Shown here piece after piece: positions 1 to 8,716 of a DNA stretch of 64,000 nt; the stretch's first letter is position 1; every line of letters begins with the position of its first letter. Where the stretch lies: contig NZ_JH597773.1 in the NCBI RefSeq assembly GCF_000243335.1, forward strand, positions 3,156,156-3,220,155, given 5' to 3'. Under the pieces are notes generated by a model, which did not search any database, was not told the origin of the DNA, and saw only the letters and a list, made by a program, of their open reading frames with translations. The stretch comes from Leptonema illini DSM 21528. GTDB lineage: Bacteria > Spirochaetota > Leptospiria > Leptospirales > Leptonemataceae. A program made the translations under genes and the position numbers.

Positions 1-889
1 TTCCAAAAGTCTTCTCATCAACTTGAACTACAAAATATTGAAGGCTATTCTTAATATTACTATCCAGTGTATGAAAAAAAATCCCTTCGATCTCAGAAAG
101 CCTTTCTGTATATCTCTTTAAAATAACCTGCCTTTTGCTTCTTTCCTCTTCGATCAAATCCAAGACAATAAGCCCAAGAGCAGCCTGAATTTCATTCATT
201 TTGCCATTAATGCCCGGCATAATAACTTCATCTTCACTTTTTATACCGAAATTTTTGAGCAAATCAATTCTTTGTTTAAAATGATCATCTTCATAAACAA
301 GGGCTCCACCCTCTCCAGTATGAAACAATTTAGTGGGGTGAAAACTAAACATGGTAATATCGCCGAAATTTCCAATTCCCTTTCCATCAATTTCAGTCAT
401 AAAAGCGTGAGCGGCATCATAAACTATTTTTAATCCATACCGATCGGCAATTTCCTGTATTTTGAATACATCGCAGGGCGTTCCAAAAACATGAACGGGT
501 AATATTCCTGTTGTAAGAGGAGTTATCATGGATTCAATTTTATCCACATCAATATTTAAAGTAGTGGGGTCAATGTCGCAAAAAATTGGTTTAATGTTGT
601 TCCAGGTTAGAACATGTGGTGTGGCCGGAAAAGTAAAGGGCGTCGTAATCACCTCCCCTGATAATCGAAGGCTTTGGACTGCTACAATTAATGCTATTGT
701 TCCGTTATTAAAAAGGCTTGCATTCGGTACTTTTAGAACTTTCTTTATAGATTCCTCGAGCTTCTGGTGCTGCCTTCCATTATTTGACAACCATTTTGAA
801 TCCCATATTTCTTCAAGTTTAGTATTGAGCTCTGATAAATCAGGAAATATAGGTCTGGTAACCATTACAGGATTCTCAAAGGGCTGCAT
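1..889 (-). CDS. VioA-like sugar aminotransferase (DegT/DnrJ/EryC1/StrS), 3' end off window
   Basis: Frame opens at ATG 889 and stays open to base 1, so the C-terminus lies outside the window (about 296 residues visible). It is a PLP-dependent nucleotide-sugar aminotransferase. The fold-type I signature SFHPTKLFHTGEGGAL carries the Schiff-base lysine, with the upstream YDAAHAF aspartate and the FNNGTIAL phosphate-binding loop. From memory of the family it looks closest to VioA, which makes dTDP-4-amino-4,6-dideoxyglucose from the RmlB product; that specificity is inferred. It starts 1 base after the stop of an acetyltransferase, the pairing expected for a dTDP-4-acetamido-sugar (VioA/VioB type). 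Base composition is far more AT-rich than the rml genes of the same locus, which suggests a separate origin. Confidence 0.85.
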   Translation of the reverse strand, partial: MQPFENPVMVTRPIFPDLSELNTKLEEIWDSKWLSNNGRQHQKLEESIKKVLKVPNASLFNNGTIALIVAVQSLRLSGEVITTPFTFPATPHVLTWNNIKPIFCDIDPTTLNIDVDKIESMITPLTTGILPVHVFGTPCDVFKIQEIADRYGLKIVYDAAHAFMTEIDGKGIGNFGDITMFSFHPTKLFHTGEGGALVYEDDHFKQRIDLLKNFGIKSEDEVIMPGINGKMNEIQAALGLIVLDLIEEERSKRQVILKRYTERLSEIEGIFFHTLDSNIKNSLQYFVVQVDEKTFG

Positions 890-890
890 T

Positions 891-1472
891 TTATAATCCT
901 CCTTTTTGTTTTTCATTAAATTCTTTTAGAAATCTATTCTCAAGTCTAAGTAAATCTTTTTTCCGTTCTTTAATTCGTTTTATAGGTATTCCAGCGTAAA
1001 TGCCCCAGGGATCAGTGCTTTTATTTATAAAAGAAAAAGCTCCAAAAGAACAACCTTCACCAATTTCGATTCCAGGCAGTACTACAGATGTAGAGCCAAT
1101 CAAGCTATGCTTTTTTATTACTACTTTTCCACTTCGAATTTTTTTATATAAATCAGGTATTGTGGGATTTGTCATAGTTTCTCCAGAAAAATCATCGGTA
1201 ATACTATAGATTGAAATACGCGATGACAAGTTAGCGAAATCTTCTAAAACAATCCCCTTCGCCCCCCACAAACCGCAGAAAGCTGCAATATGGATATGTG
1301 AACCAAGACTGATCTCTCCCGAGAGAATGCAAAAGTCGTCTATTCGAACATTGTTACCAATAATCATTTTCTCGGGACTATACATGCTTGCCTTTCGGCT
1401 TATTAATACATTTTCTCCAAATCTTTTAAAACCTATCCTCTTCAATTCATCCTCTGAATAAAACGAATTCAT
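891..1472 (-). CDS. Left-handed beta-helix acyltransferase (sugar O/N-acetyltransferase)
   Basis: 193 aa. I chose ATG 1472 over an upstream in-frame start at 1496 because AGGAG sits 6 bases before it. Hexapeptide repeats (MIIGNNVRIDDFCILSGEISLG, KHSLIGSTSVVLPGIEIGEG) form a left-handed beta-helix. The loop between coils and the C-terminal GIYAGIPIKRIKERK motif are typical of the CysE/LacA/NodL/WbbJ acyltransferase family, which uses acetyl-CoA. It lies directly upstream of the VioA-like aminotransferase, so the simplest role is acetylation of the 4-amino sugar. O-acetylation of the glycan is the alternative. It is AT-rich like its neighbour. Confidence 0.8.
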   Translation of the reverse strand: MNSFYSEDELKRIGFKRFGENVLISRKASMYSPEKMIIGNNVRIDDFCILSGEISLGSHIHIAAFCGLWGAKGIVLEDFANLSSRISIYSITDDFSGETMTNPTIPDLYKKIRSGKVVIKKHSLIGSTSVVLPGIEIGEGCSFGAFSFINKSTDPWGIYAGIPIKRIKERKKDLLRLENRFLKEFNEKQKGGL

Positions 1473-1492
1473 TTTTTCTCCTGAAGCCAGAG

Positions 1493-1669
1493 TCAATACT
1501 TAAACATTCTTGCCATCTTCTTTAAGATCCTCAATCCTACGTCGGGCAACCAGGTAAAGCAACGACCCTGTCGATAGGCAAGGCTTTGATAGAGCCGAGC
1601 CATGGTTTGGTCTCTCCGAACAATAGCAATAACATTCTGAATCTTTCGTAAAATGCCAGCGCGCTCCAT
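1493..1669 (-). CDS. Small hypothetical ORF, 58 aa
   Basis: A short frame from ATG 1669 to TGA 1493, very basic (many R and K) and ending in KKMARMFKY. No domain is recognised. It fills the gap between the decayed transposase and the acetyltransferase. No convincing ribosome-binding site is visible. It could be the truncated 3' end of an earlier locus gene cut by the IS256-type remnant next to it, or a chance frame. Confidence 0.25.
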   Translation of the reverse strand: MERAGILRKIQNVIAIVRRDQTMARLYQSLAYRQGRCFTWLPDVGLRILKKMARMFKY

Positions 1670-1675
1670 AATATG

Positions 1676-2341
1676 TTAAGCTGCTCTGCGCTTGCTGTCA
1701 ATTTCATTCAGCGGCGACATGTTTAAATAGATGCGTGAATCCCATGTCTTTGAGACTACGTAGCACAGTCCCGCTGCGGCGAGCAGAAGAACGAACTGCC
1801 CATCTGGAAATGGGCCAACGGCTGGCATCCCTCGGCCATTCTCTTTCATCAGCCGTTTGAGGCGATTGTTTGTTCTGATTCGCACTCGATGTTGTGACGG
1901 GAATTCGTACCAAGAAAGGGGTTTTTCAAGCCCGCTCTCGACCATCTTTGTAGCTTCAAAAAGCTTCATAGCTCTGAGACATTCAGCAATAAACGCCGCC
2001 TTCCTGCGAGTAGCGTCTTTGCTTTCCTGAGCATGAATGGCCTTTAACATACAGCCACTCTGCGAATCATTCTCGGCAGCCCTTTCGTAAAGACATTGCG
2101 ATAGAAATGGCCCACGCATCGCCTCCAGATGCATCTCCACAATCGCCTCTTCAACCGAAATCTGCCGAGTTCGATATCGCTCGGTTATGACGCTTTCAAG
2201 CGGCACGTTGATCGCCTCTTCCACGGTCCCTCGAACGAGATTGTCCAATCGGCGTTTGACCTGTTCCTCGTCGATCTGGATGATTTTTCCTTGCCCTGCT
2301 ACAGGATTCCCGATTTGGTCTTCCATGGGTTCTGCTTTCAC
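1676..2341 (-). pseudogene. Decayed IS256-family (Mutator) transposase with internal deletions
   Basis: 221 aa against about 390-420 for an intact IS256 transposase. The N-terminal third has the family pattern VKRRLDNLVRGTVEEAIN. A middle piece has SVEEAIVEMHLEAMRG and MLKAIHAQESKDATRRKA. The C-terminal piece has LRAMKLFEATKMVESG, LSWYEFPSQHRVRIRTNN and VGPFPDGQ. The blocks that should carry the catalytic aspartates are missing. The expected TNN-x-IE motif reads TNNRLKRLMKE, so the acidic residue is replaced as well. The pieces stay in one frame, but the protein cannot be active. No intact terminal repeats were found. It marks an old insertion at the edge of the polysaccharide locus. Confidence 0.8.
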
Positions 2342-2546
2342 TGTTTGCCCAAACCTGATATTAGGTCTGGAGGAGGACCTGCCAGCATTATTTAAAGTTC
2401 GAAAAGCTTAGCATAGTATCGCCATTCTTACGAAATCCCTGCGGCTACCATTCCAGCTTACTCCCATTCAGACCAAACCGATTCATGCAGCCCCAAGCAA
2501 TCCGTTTGATTGCACACAAATACCGTCAAAATATGACTCATAGCAT

Positions 2547-2678
2547 TCACCCCATCAACCTTTTTTTGATGCGCTCTACGAGCGGCCTCTTTTTCTCCAG
2601 CTGAGCAATTCGCTTCTCCAGCTCATCACATAGCCTTTCCGCCTCTTTCAATACTTTCTGCACGGTTATGGGGTCCAT
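2547..2678 (-). CDS. Small coiled-coil ORF, 43 aa
   Basis: The 435-base gap between the transposase remnant and the 556-aa glycosyltransferase holds one plausible small frame (ATG 2678 to TGA 2547). The product is a single charged amphipathic helix (LKEAERLCDELEKRIAQLEK) followed by a basic end. No ribosome-binding site stands out and no family is recognised. I see nothing else in 2342-2775. Confidence 0.3.
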   Translation of the reverse strand: MDPITVQKVLKEAERLCDELEKRIAQLEKKRPLVERIKKRLMG

Positions 2679-2775
2679 AACCAAGATTTCGAAATACAAC
2701 CAGATATGTCAACCAACATAAAGTAAACAATTAATCCATTAATGCACCTATATCAGATACTTGCAGATACTGGAA

Positions 2776-4446
2776 TCAGCGGCCGATCAGGCTACGCCTC
2801 AGAAACCGCAAAAACCGACCAAAGCGAGAATTACCTGTAAGACGCAGATACCGATCCACCGCTGTGCTCAAGCGGCGGAGGACGACATACAAATGCTCCC
2901 GCTCGCTGGATCTTAATGGAGCCCACTCACCTCTGATCTCAACTGCGACAATTACTCCATCAAAATGAAAATAAAACTGCGGGAAAGCAGTCCAGAAGTC
3001 AACCCAGCCATCTTCCGTTCGAGAGGTACCATTATGAGATATTTGATCTACAGGAATACTTCGGACGGCTCCGGAGTCATCGGTCACCGCAACATTCACC
3101 AATTTTACTCTGCATAAAATGCCAGAAACGGGATCCCACCGTAGGAATCGAGTGCCGGCTCCAGGAGTAAAACGGAAAAGAAATCCACCTTTGCCATCCA
3201 GTCTGACAGGCTTCCTTATTGCTCTGTCTTCAGAAAACGTTTGATCTGAGGACCAGTAGAGAATGGAGGTTGTCCTCCCATACCAGGGGTTCACTACAGC
3301 ATCAAGCATCGGAGCGACGGCTTCCAGCGGAATGTGCTCCCACTGCCCCCGTATCTCGACACTGTTTACTTCACCGGATTCATTGATCTCAAACTGAGGA
3401 TCAAGCGTCAGGAACTGAACGTACCCGGTCTCAGCGAGAAGCTTACCGTTATGCAACAAATCTGTCTGATGAAGCATTACTCTCTTACCGGAAGTAAATG
3501 TTATTAGAATAGAGTCGACACGGACCCTGGAAAAAATATTGGAAACCGGGTCCCATCGCAAACGAGCACATTCGATAGGCTGAGAAAAAGAATAAGCAAT
3601 GACGAATGGCTCGCCTGTATTCTCAATTGGTTTGTCAAAATACTGGAAGCCACCCTGTGAATCGAAGCAGAATAAGATTGAAATAGAAGATGGACAGATT
3701 TCGTTAATTCGCTTCTCCTTTAGAAGTGCAGCGGTCTCTTTCGGATGTGATAGAAAGAAGAGTTGGTTTCGTTCATATGTTCTGCCAAAGAGATACCGCA
3801 ACTGAAGAGGAGTCATGCTACGAACCATCGAACCGGTTCGAATACGGTAGAAAAACAGTACCTCATCAATTCGCTTTACCTTGCGCCCCAGGCCGAGGAT
3901 CGACAGCCAGAAATCGTAATCCTCAAGGCCATATTTCATATCGCGCTTAAAACCACCGACAGATTCCCAGTCCACGCGTCGAAAAAAGGAGGTGCAGAAG
4001 ATCACATTATGATCCATCATCTGCTTAATTGAGAATTCTTTTAAAATCCACGGACCTTCGTCTTCGCCGAACTTTTCTGCAAGGCAGTAAACGATTCCCA
4101 GATCCGGGTCCGAATCAAGCAGCTCTACTGCAAGTTCCATATAACGGCGACCAATGCGATCGTCTGCATCGAGCGGCAATATATACCGGCCCGTAGCCTC
4201 ACGTATACCCGTGTTACGAGCCTCTGCCAGTCCCTGGTTTTCCGTATGAATCACGCGCAACTTAGGTCCGGAAAGCTCCTTTAGAATTGCATTTGTTTCC
4301 GGTTCGGTTGATCCATCATTGATCACAATGATTTCGTAATCCGGATAAGTCTGTGACCAGACCGACTCCAGAGCATCGTGAATATAGCTGCCCTGGTTAT
4401 AGCAGGGGATGACTACCGAGACCTCAGGCATCTTTTTATGCTCCAT
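2776..4446 (-). CDS. GT2 glycosyltransferase with a duplicated C-terminal module
   Basis: 556 aa, roughly 250 longer than a minimal GT2. Residues about 7-240 form a GT-A domain: VSVVIPCYNQGSYI, the VINDGS nucleotide-binding strand, the LPLDADDRIG metal-binding DxD and the LEDYDFWL acceptor-side ED motif. Residues about 270-540 contain two similar copies of a roughly 130-residue module. Each copy carries LRWDPVS, then a VxSI/VxVAV strand, a (L/S)HNG turn, and ends in VEIRG(Q/E)W. It probably adds a sugar to the lipid-linked glycan at the inner membrane. The start overlaps the upstream gene by 34 bases. ATG 4431 is an alternative start with its own GGAG. Confidence 0.85.
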   Translation of the reverse strand: MEHKKMPEVSVVIPCYNQGSYIHDALESVWSQTYPDYEIIVINDGSTEPETNAILKELSGPKLRVIHTENQGLAEARNTGIREATGRYILPLDADDRIGRRYMELAVELLDSDPDLGIVYCLAEKFGEDEGPWILKEFSIKQMMDHNVIFCTSFFRRVDWESVGGFKRDMKYGLEDYDFWLSILGLGRKVKRIDEVLFFYRIRTGSMVRSMTPLQLRYLFGRTYERNQLFFLSHPKETAALLKEKRINEICPSSISILFCFDSQGGFQYFDKPIENTGEPFVIAYSFSQPIECARLRWDPVSNIFSRVRVDSILITFTSGKRVMLHQTDLLHNGKLLAETGYVQFLTLDPQFEINESGEVNSVEIRGQWEHIPLEAVAPMLDAVVNPWYGRTTSILYWSSDQTFSEDRAIRKPVRLDGKGGFLFRFTPGAGTRFLRWDPVSGILCRVKLVNVAVTDDSGAVRSIPVDQISHNGTSRTEDGWVDFWTAFPQFYFHFDGVIVAVEIRGEWAPLRSSEREHLYVVLRRLSTAVDRYLRLTGNSRFGRFLRFLRRSLIGR

Positions 4447-5375
4447 TTCAAGATCTTCCAGAATATTGGATACAATATCTGTATCAAGTTCGAATTATCG
4501 ATTCTCGAAAGAAAGTAATCACGATCACATTTGGCATAGGCTCGAAACCATACGGAAAAAAAGCAAAGCCCCAACACCCAGTACGTAAGAAAAATGGCCA
4601 TCGGCACAGCATGCGGATCTGCATTACCTGTTCTTCTTATTACTCGCAAAACACTGCAAGGAACAACCAATCCGAATACATGACGATGCAATTTTCTAAT
4701 AGCGATTTCGGCTGATCTTTCTTGTTCCGACAGAGAAGTCGCCGAAATAGAAAGGTCATGTATCCTGTAGCGGTACAGAACTACAGGCAGATTTGCGAGC
4801 TTATACCCGTTTTCAACAAAGGAAACCCAGAGATGTAAATCCTGCGCTCTACGTACAGACTCATCGTAAAAAAATGGTCTCGATAAATCGGCCGCACATT
4901 TCATCATGATACTTCCATGAATCAATGCGTTTGCAAATAGCATTTCGGTTTGAACCAGGAATGGATCCGTAACGGGTTGGATTAGTATTTCCTCTCCCGT
5001 CGGGGTAAACCCACTTCCCCACGTCCCGCATACCGCGCAATCCGGGTGAGCCTCCATATACTCAATCTGTCTTTCAAAGCGCCGCGGCAAACTGATATCG
5101 TCGGCATCCATCCGAGCTATGTATTTCCCTCTTGCACGACGAAGACCGATGTTAAGAGACTTTGTCAGCCCCAGGTTCGTTTCATTATCGACGAGAACGA
5201 TACGTGGATCTTTGTAAGACAGAATGATATCTCTGCCGCAATCTATACTGCCGTCGTTTACGATGATGAACTCAAAATCCGTGTAGGTCTGTTGCAGAAT
5301 GCTATCGATCGCTTCTTTCAAGTAAGCTTCTGCGTTATATACAGACATAACGACGGATATCATAGGAGAAGTCAT
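4413..5375 (-). CDS. GT2 family glycosyltransferase
   Basis: 320 aa. GT-A fold: ISVVMSVYNAEAYLKEAI, FIIVNDGSID, LGLTKSLNIGL and ARMDADDISLP, the last giving the DxD metal site, then QIEYMEAHPDCAVCGTW. A hydrophobic stretch near residue 255 (IFLTYWVLGLCFFSVW) suggests membrane association. ATG 5375 overlaps the preceding stop as ATGA, so translation is coupled. Sugar specificity cannot be read from sequence. Confidence 0.87.
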   Translation of the reverse strand: MTSPMISVVMSVYNAEAYLKEAIDSILQQTYTDFEFIIVNDGSIDCGRDIILSYKDPRIVLVDNETNLGLTKSLNIGLRRARGKYIARMDADDISLPRRFERQIEYMEAHPDCAVCGTWGSGFTPTGEEILIQPVTDPFLVQTEMLFANALIHGSIMMKCAADLSRPFFYDESVRRAQDLHLWVSFVENGYKLANLPVVLYRYRIHDLSISATSLSEQERSAEIAIRKLHRHVFGLVVPCSVLRVIRRTGNADPHAVPMAIFLTYWVLGLCFFSVWFRAYAKCDRDYFLSRIDNSNLIQILYPIFWKILKWSIKRCLRSR

Positions 5376-6400
5376 ACCTGTTCTCCAAGCAGCACGGATA
5401 TATAGGCGGCCGCCGTTCTCTCGATGGTAAGGTCACGAGAACGGCGACGAGCCTCCCTCAGATAGAAATCATAGTTCTCCAACAATAGCTGGATTTTTTC
5501 CACCAATCTAAGCGAATCAAAGTCTTTATACAGCTGGAGGATGTCATTTGAAACGGGAGCAAGCAAGTCTTTTTGGTACCAGAGCAATTCCGACATGGAC
5601 CCGGAATCGAACCCGACGACGGGAAGCCCGCTGGAGATCGCCTCAATAACGGAATTCGGACACGGAGGATTTAAATGCGAATAGACAAAAGCCTGTACCC
5701 CACGCAACTCGTTCCCGAGCTCTTTAAGAGAAATGCGGGGAACGTGACGAATATAGGGCCGCTTCAGATAAGGGAGAAGGTCTTCCTTGATCACATCGCC
5801 GAACAAGCGGAGTTGAAAAGGAAACTTACCGTACAGCCGATCAAATGCGTGGACCATCGGTTCCAGCATATCGATATTCCGAAAATTTCCAGAAGAGGCG
5901 AAAATCCATCCTTCCTTCGTCGCAGGTGGGCGGGCGACAGGGTGGAAAAGTTCCGTGTCCGCTCCGTTCAGTATAATGACTTCAGACTTCGCACCCGATA
6001 AACCGAGAACCTCCCGGCATTGTAGATAACTGTATCGACTTTGATAGATTACCGCATCAGCCAGCTCGCGGTAGATTAGCTCGAGGTTTCGATTCAATCC
6101 TCTGTATGCCTCGCCGTGCTTCGACGGGTAATAAACACCGTCCAGTCGTTGCACGATGCGAACACCGCGCCTCTTCCATTCTCTGATCCAGTCAAGATCA
6201 TATTCAACAGGAATAAGTGCAGACCGAAGGTTACTGGCTTCCGGGCGAGAAGTGAAGGCAATGCCCTGACGCTGGAACTCCGCTGCAAGATTCTGCACAA
6301 ACGTAGCGGGCCCTCCTGTATAATTCCTGGAATCGGGCAAGAAAACGGCAGATGATTCGCGCCAGAACTTCTTCAACGGGTTCATTACTGCTTTGTCCAT
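5372..6400 (-). CDS. GT4 family glycosyltransferase
   Basis: 342 aa GT-B retaining glycosyltransferase. The N-terminal half starts with a YTGGPATFVQNLA acceptor-side loop. The linker VIILNGADTELFHPV is typical of GT4. The C-terminal half carries PPCPNSVIEAISSGLPVVGFDSG, a version of the E-x7-E donor-binding motif. It overlaps the methyltransferase upstream by 16 bases and the GT2 downstream by 4 bases, and is cytoplasmic or peripheral at the inner membrane. Confidence 0.85.
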   Translation of the reverse strand: MDKAVMNPLKKFWRESSAVFLPDSRNYTGGPATFVQNLAAEFQRQGIAFTSRPEASNLRSALIPVEYDLDWIREWKRRGVRIVQRLDGVYYPSKHGEAYRGLNRNLELIYRELADAVIYQSRYSYLQCREVLGLSGAKSEVIILNGADTELFHPVARPPATKEGWIFASSGNFRNIDMLEPMVHAFDRLYGKFPFQLRLFGDVIKEDLLPYLKRPYIRHVPRISLKELGNELRGVQAFVYSHLNPPCPNSVIEAISSGLPVVGFDSGSMSELLWYQKDLLAPVSNDILQLYKDFDSLRLVEKIQLLLENYDFYLREARRRSRDLTIERTAAAYISVLLGEQV

Positions 6401-7029
6401 GACTCACTGATCATACCGTACTTCGAAGGGCCAGTATAACGAATCAATCCCAATCCGTAGTTGTAAGGTAACACTGAGTATTCAAGGTGTCGATTCCAGC
6501 GACACAGTGATCGCAACGCCTTTCCCACCGAATATCTGTCCACAAAAACGTCATGCACCGCAATGACTGCATTTGTTTTCAAAAGCGCAATGCACTGCTT
6601 TAACTCTGACTTCACAAACTGTGGATCGACCTCTTCTGAGGAAAAATAATCGAGAAAAGCCATATCAATTCCGACTCTATTCAGCGTCTCGTCTGACCAG
6701 ACAAGATTCGAAAAGCCAAGTTTATAATCGGTTACCGATCTCTCTTCGCTCGAAAGCAGATACTGGAAATCGCGATTGTCACAGGTGACGAATCGGCCTT
6801 CGTTCTCGGCAGCCGCACGAGCCAGAACAAACGTAGAGCGGCCAAATCCAACCTCGACAATACTCCTCGCTCTGAGACCACGCGCAACGGAATAAAGAGC
6901 AAGTAAATGTTTCGAGGTGGAGTAGGAGTCGTTATACCAGCGGAACAGTAGTTCGTCTGAGATGAGCCTGTGTCCCTCAAGATCGGTCTCGACATCTTCC
7001 TGCCGATGCATAATTGCTTTTTCATTCAT
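6385..7029 (-). CDS. Class I SAM-dependent methyltransferase (Methyltransf_24-like)
   Basis: 214 aa from ATG 7029, 2 bases after the FkbM-type stop. An upstream TTG at 7041 is possible but has no better signal. SAM-binding motif I is IVEVGFGRSTFVLARA, followed by RFVTCDNRD (motif II acid) and IDMAFLDYFSSEE. Later AVIAVHDVFVDR resembles the metal-site strand of the cephalosporin-hydroxylase/Methyltransf_24 group. It probably methylates a sugar in the glycan; the acceptor is unknown. Confidence 0.75.
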   Translation of the reverse strand: MNEKAIMHRQEDVETDLEGHRLISDELLFRWYNDSYSTSKHLLALYSVARGLRARSIVEVGFGRSTFVLARAAAENEGRFVTCDNRDFQYLLSSEERSVTDYKLGFSNLVWSDETLNRVGIDMAFLDYFSSEEVDPQFVKSELKQCIALLKTNAVIAVHDVFVDRYSVGKALRSLCRWNRHLEYSVLPYNYGLGLIRYTGPSKYGMISESWTKQ

Positions 7030-7031
7030 GG

Positions 7032-7652
7032 TTAGATCCAATCCAGATGAATATTCTTGATTTTTCGTCGCCTGATCTCTTTGCGAATACGATCCGTTCC
7101 CTCTTTCAGCTCAGGGATCTTATGATCGTGCGTTTCGGCAAAGATCCATCGAATCTGTTCATAGGTTCGATCCTCAATAATCCTGTTGAGGACTTCGACC
7201 TCTGCACCTTCAATATCGATTTTCAACACGCCGACAGGCTTTTTCAGCTCTCTTATAAAAGAAATCAGATCAATGATCTCCACTTCTATCGACTTATCCT
7301 CCCTGACGTTCTTCTTAAAAGGCAGGAGAGAAGAACCGGTGGACCATTTCACCTCGTCATCATCGGACCATTCATGGAGATAAAGGTTCATCGTCGATGG
7401 TCTGTCCCAGACTCCTTTTTGAAATAGATGAACACTCTCATGATTGCGGAATCGCCGTTGCAACTCTGCGAAGGCATGGGGATTGGGTTCAAACGCATAG
7501 ACGATCCCACCCGCTTCAACCATCTGAGCCGTAACCAGACCGATATTCGCACCACAATCTATACAAATATCGCCGGGCTGTACATACGATGATACGGATG
7601 CTTGAGCCTCAGGCGGCTTCTTCTTAAATAAATCTATTAAACAAGAAATCAT
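7032..7652 (-). CDS. FkbM-family methyltransferase
   Basis: 206 aa. The FkbM signature is clear: VQPGDICIDCGANIGLVTAQ (SAM motif I), VYAFEPNPHAFAELQRR, and LKIDIEGAEVEVLNRI with the conserved DIEGAE. These enzymes O-methylate sugars or polyketides. Inside an O-antigen locus a sugar O-methyl group is most likely. It lies 8 bases after the GT4 gene upstream and just before another methyltransferase. Confidence 0.88.
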   Translation of the reverse strand: MISCLIDLFKKKPPEAQASVSSYVQPGDICIDCGANIGLVTAQMVEAGGIVYAFEPNPHAFAELQRRFRNHESVHLFQKGVWDRPSTMNLYLHEWSDDDEVKWSTGSSLLPFKKNVREDKSIEVEIIDLISFIRELKKPVGVLKIDIEGAEVEVLNRIIEDRTYEQIRWIFAETHDHKIPELKEGTDRIRKEIRRRKIKNIHLDWI

Positions 7653-7660
7653 AGAGCATC

Positions 7661-8716
7661 CTATACTTTTAAGTAGACCTCATTTACGTACTGGCTTGCA
7701 ATTGTACCCCAATCCAGTGCCCGAACATCAGCTAACGCTGTCTCAACGATTGATCGAACGGAATCTCTATCCGCAGCAATGGCTGCCAGTCTTTCTGCCA
7801 TTTCCATGATATCAGTCGCTTCATAGACAAATCCGTTTTTGCCGTTCTCTATCCAATCTCGCGGCATACCCATCCGGGAAGAAACTAGAGGCACTTGCAT
7901 GGCCCACGACTCGGGAAGACTCAGTGGCCCCCCTTCCACTCGGGAGCAAATCAAGTAAGCATCGAGCGCAGAATAATAGACAGGCATTTCCTGATATCTA
8001 TCGACAAGCCTGTGTATCCAACGTATTCCCCTTGAATCCAGCTCCTTCTTAACGTACCCGCGAGAGGGCCCTGTTAGGAGAACCTTCAGATTTGGGATCT
8101 TTTTATTTAACTCATCGAGAACCTGGACAAGAATATCAGGCCCCTTAACAAACTTGGGTTCCATACCATCTCCCCAACCAGAGCCATCTTTTTGAAAAGA
8201 GCCTACAACAAAATCAGCATCCGAGAACCCAAGATCGCCCCGCGCAATGGGACGGATATTCACTCGCTCAACAGCGTTAAAGAGTTCAAGATCCACTCCC
8301 AGAGGAATAACAACGATCTTCTCTTTGGGAATGCCGGCTTGCACAAGCTCAATCTCAGACTCTCGACAGGAAGTAACGATCATCGCTACATATGGAATGG
8401 ATGCTTTCAATCGTTGAAACAGGTCATGAAACTCTTCAGAGTTATATTGACCATGTAACCAGGTAATGACCGCCCGGAATCGGTTCCCTATCATCACGGG
8501 ATCGTGCTGGAAAAAATCGTAGCGGTTGCCAAAATGCACGATAGACCCAGGGGCCAGCTTATCCAGGGAGGTAGCAATACGGAAGTCAAAGCATCCGTTG
8601 TGGTGAAGGTGTTTGGCAATTCCCTTTGCAACCCATTCAAGAGCCCAGTCAGCCCCATCATGGAGATAAACAATCTTTCTTCGCTTCCTGTTGAATAGTC
8701 TCGAAAAAACAATCAT
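7661..8716 (-). CDS. GT4 family glycosyltransferase
   Basis: 351 aa GT-B. The N-terminal part has KIVYLHDGADWALEWVAKGIA. The interdomain motif is VVIPLGVDLELF. The donor site is ICSRVEGGPLSLPESWAMQV (E-x7-E) followed by VPLVSSRMGMPRDWI. The end VNEVYLKV is typical. It overlaps the preceding 677-aa gene by 4 bases (ATGA), so the two are probably made together. Confidence 0.85.
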   Translation of the reverse strand: MIVFSRLFNRKRRKIVYLHDGADWALEWVAKGIAKHLHHNGCFDFRIATSLDKLAPGSIVHFGNRYDFFQHDPVMIGNRFRAVITWLHGQYNSEEFHDLFQRLKASIPYVAMIVTSCRESEIELVQAGIPKEKIVVIPLGVDLELFNAVERVNIRPIARGDLGFSDADFVVGSFQKDGSGWGDGMEPKFVKGPDILVQVLDELNKKIPNLKVLLTGPSRGYVKKELDSRGIRWIHRLVDRYQEMPVYYSALDAYLICSRVEGGPLSLPESWAMQVPLVSSRMGMPRDWIENGKNGFVYEATDIMEMAERLAAIAADRDSVRSIVETALADVRALDWGTIASQYVNEVYLKV

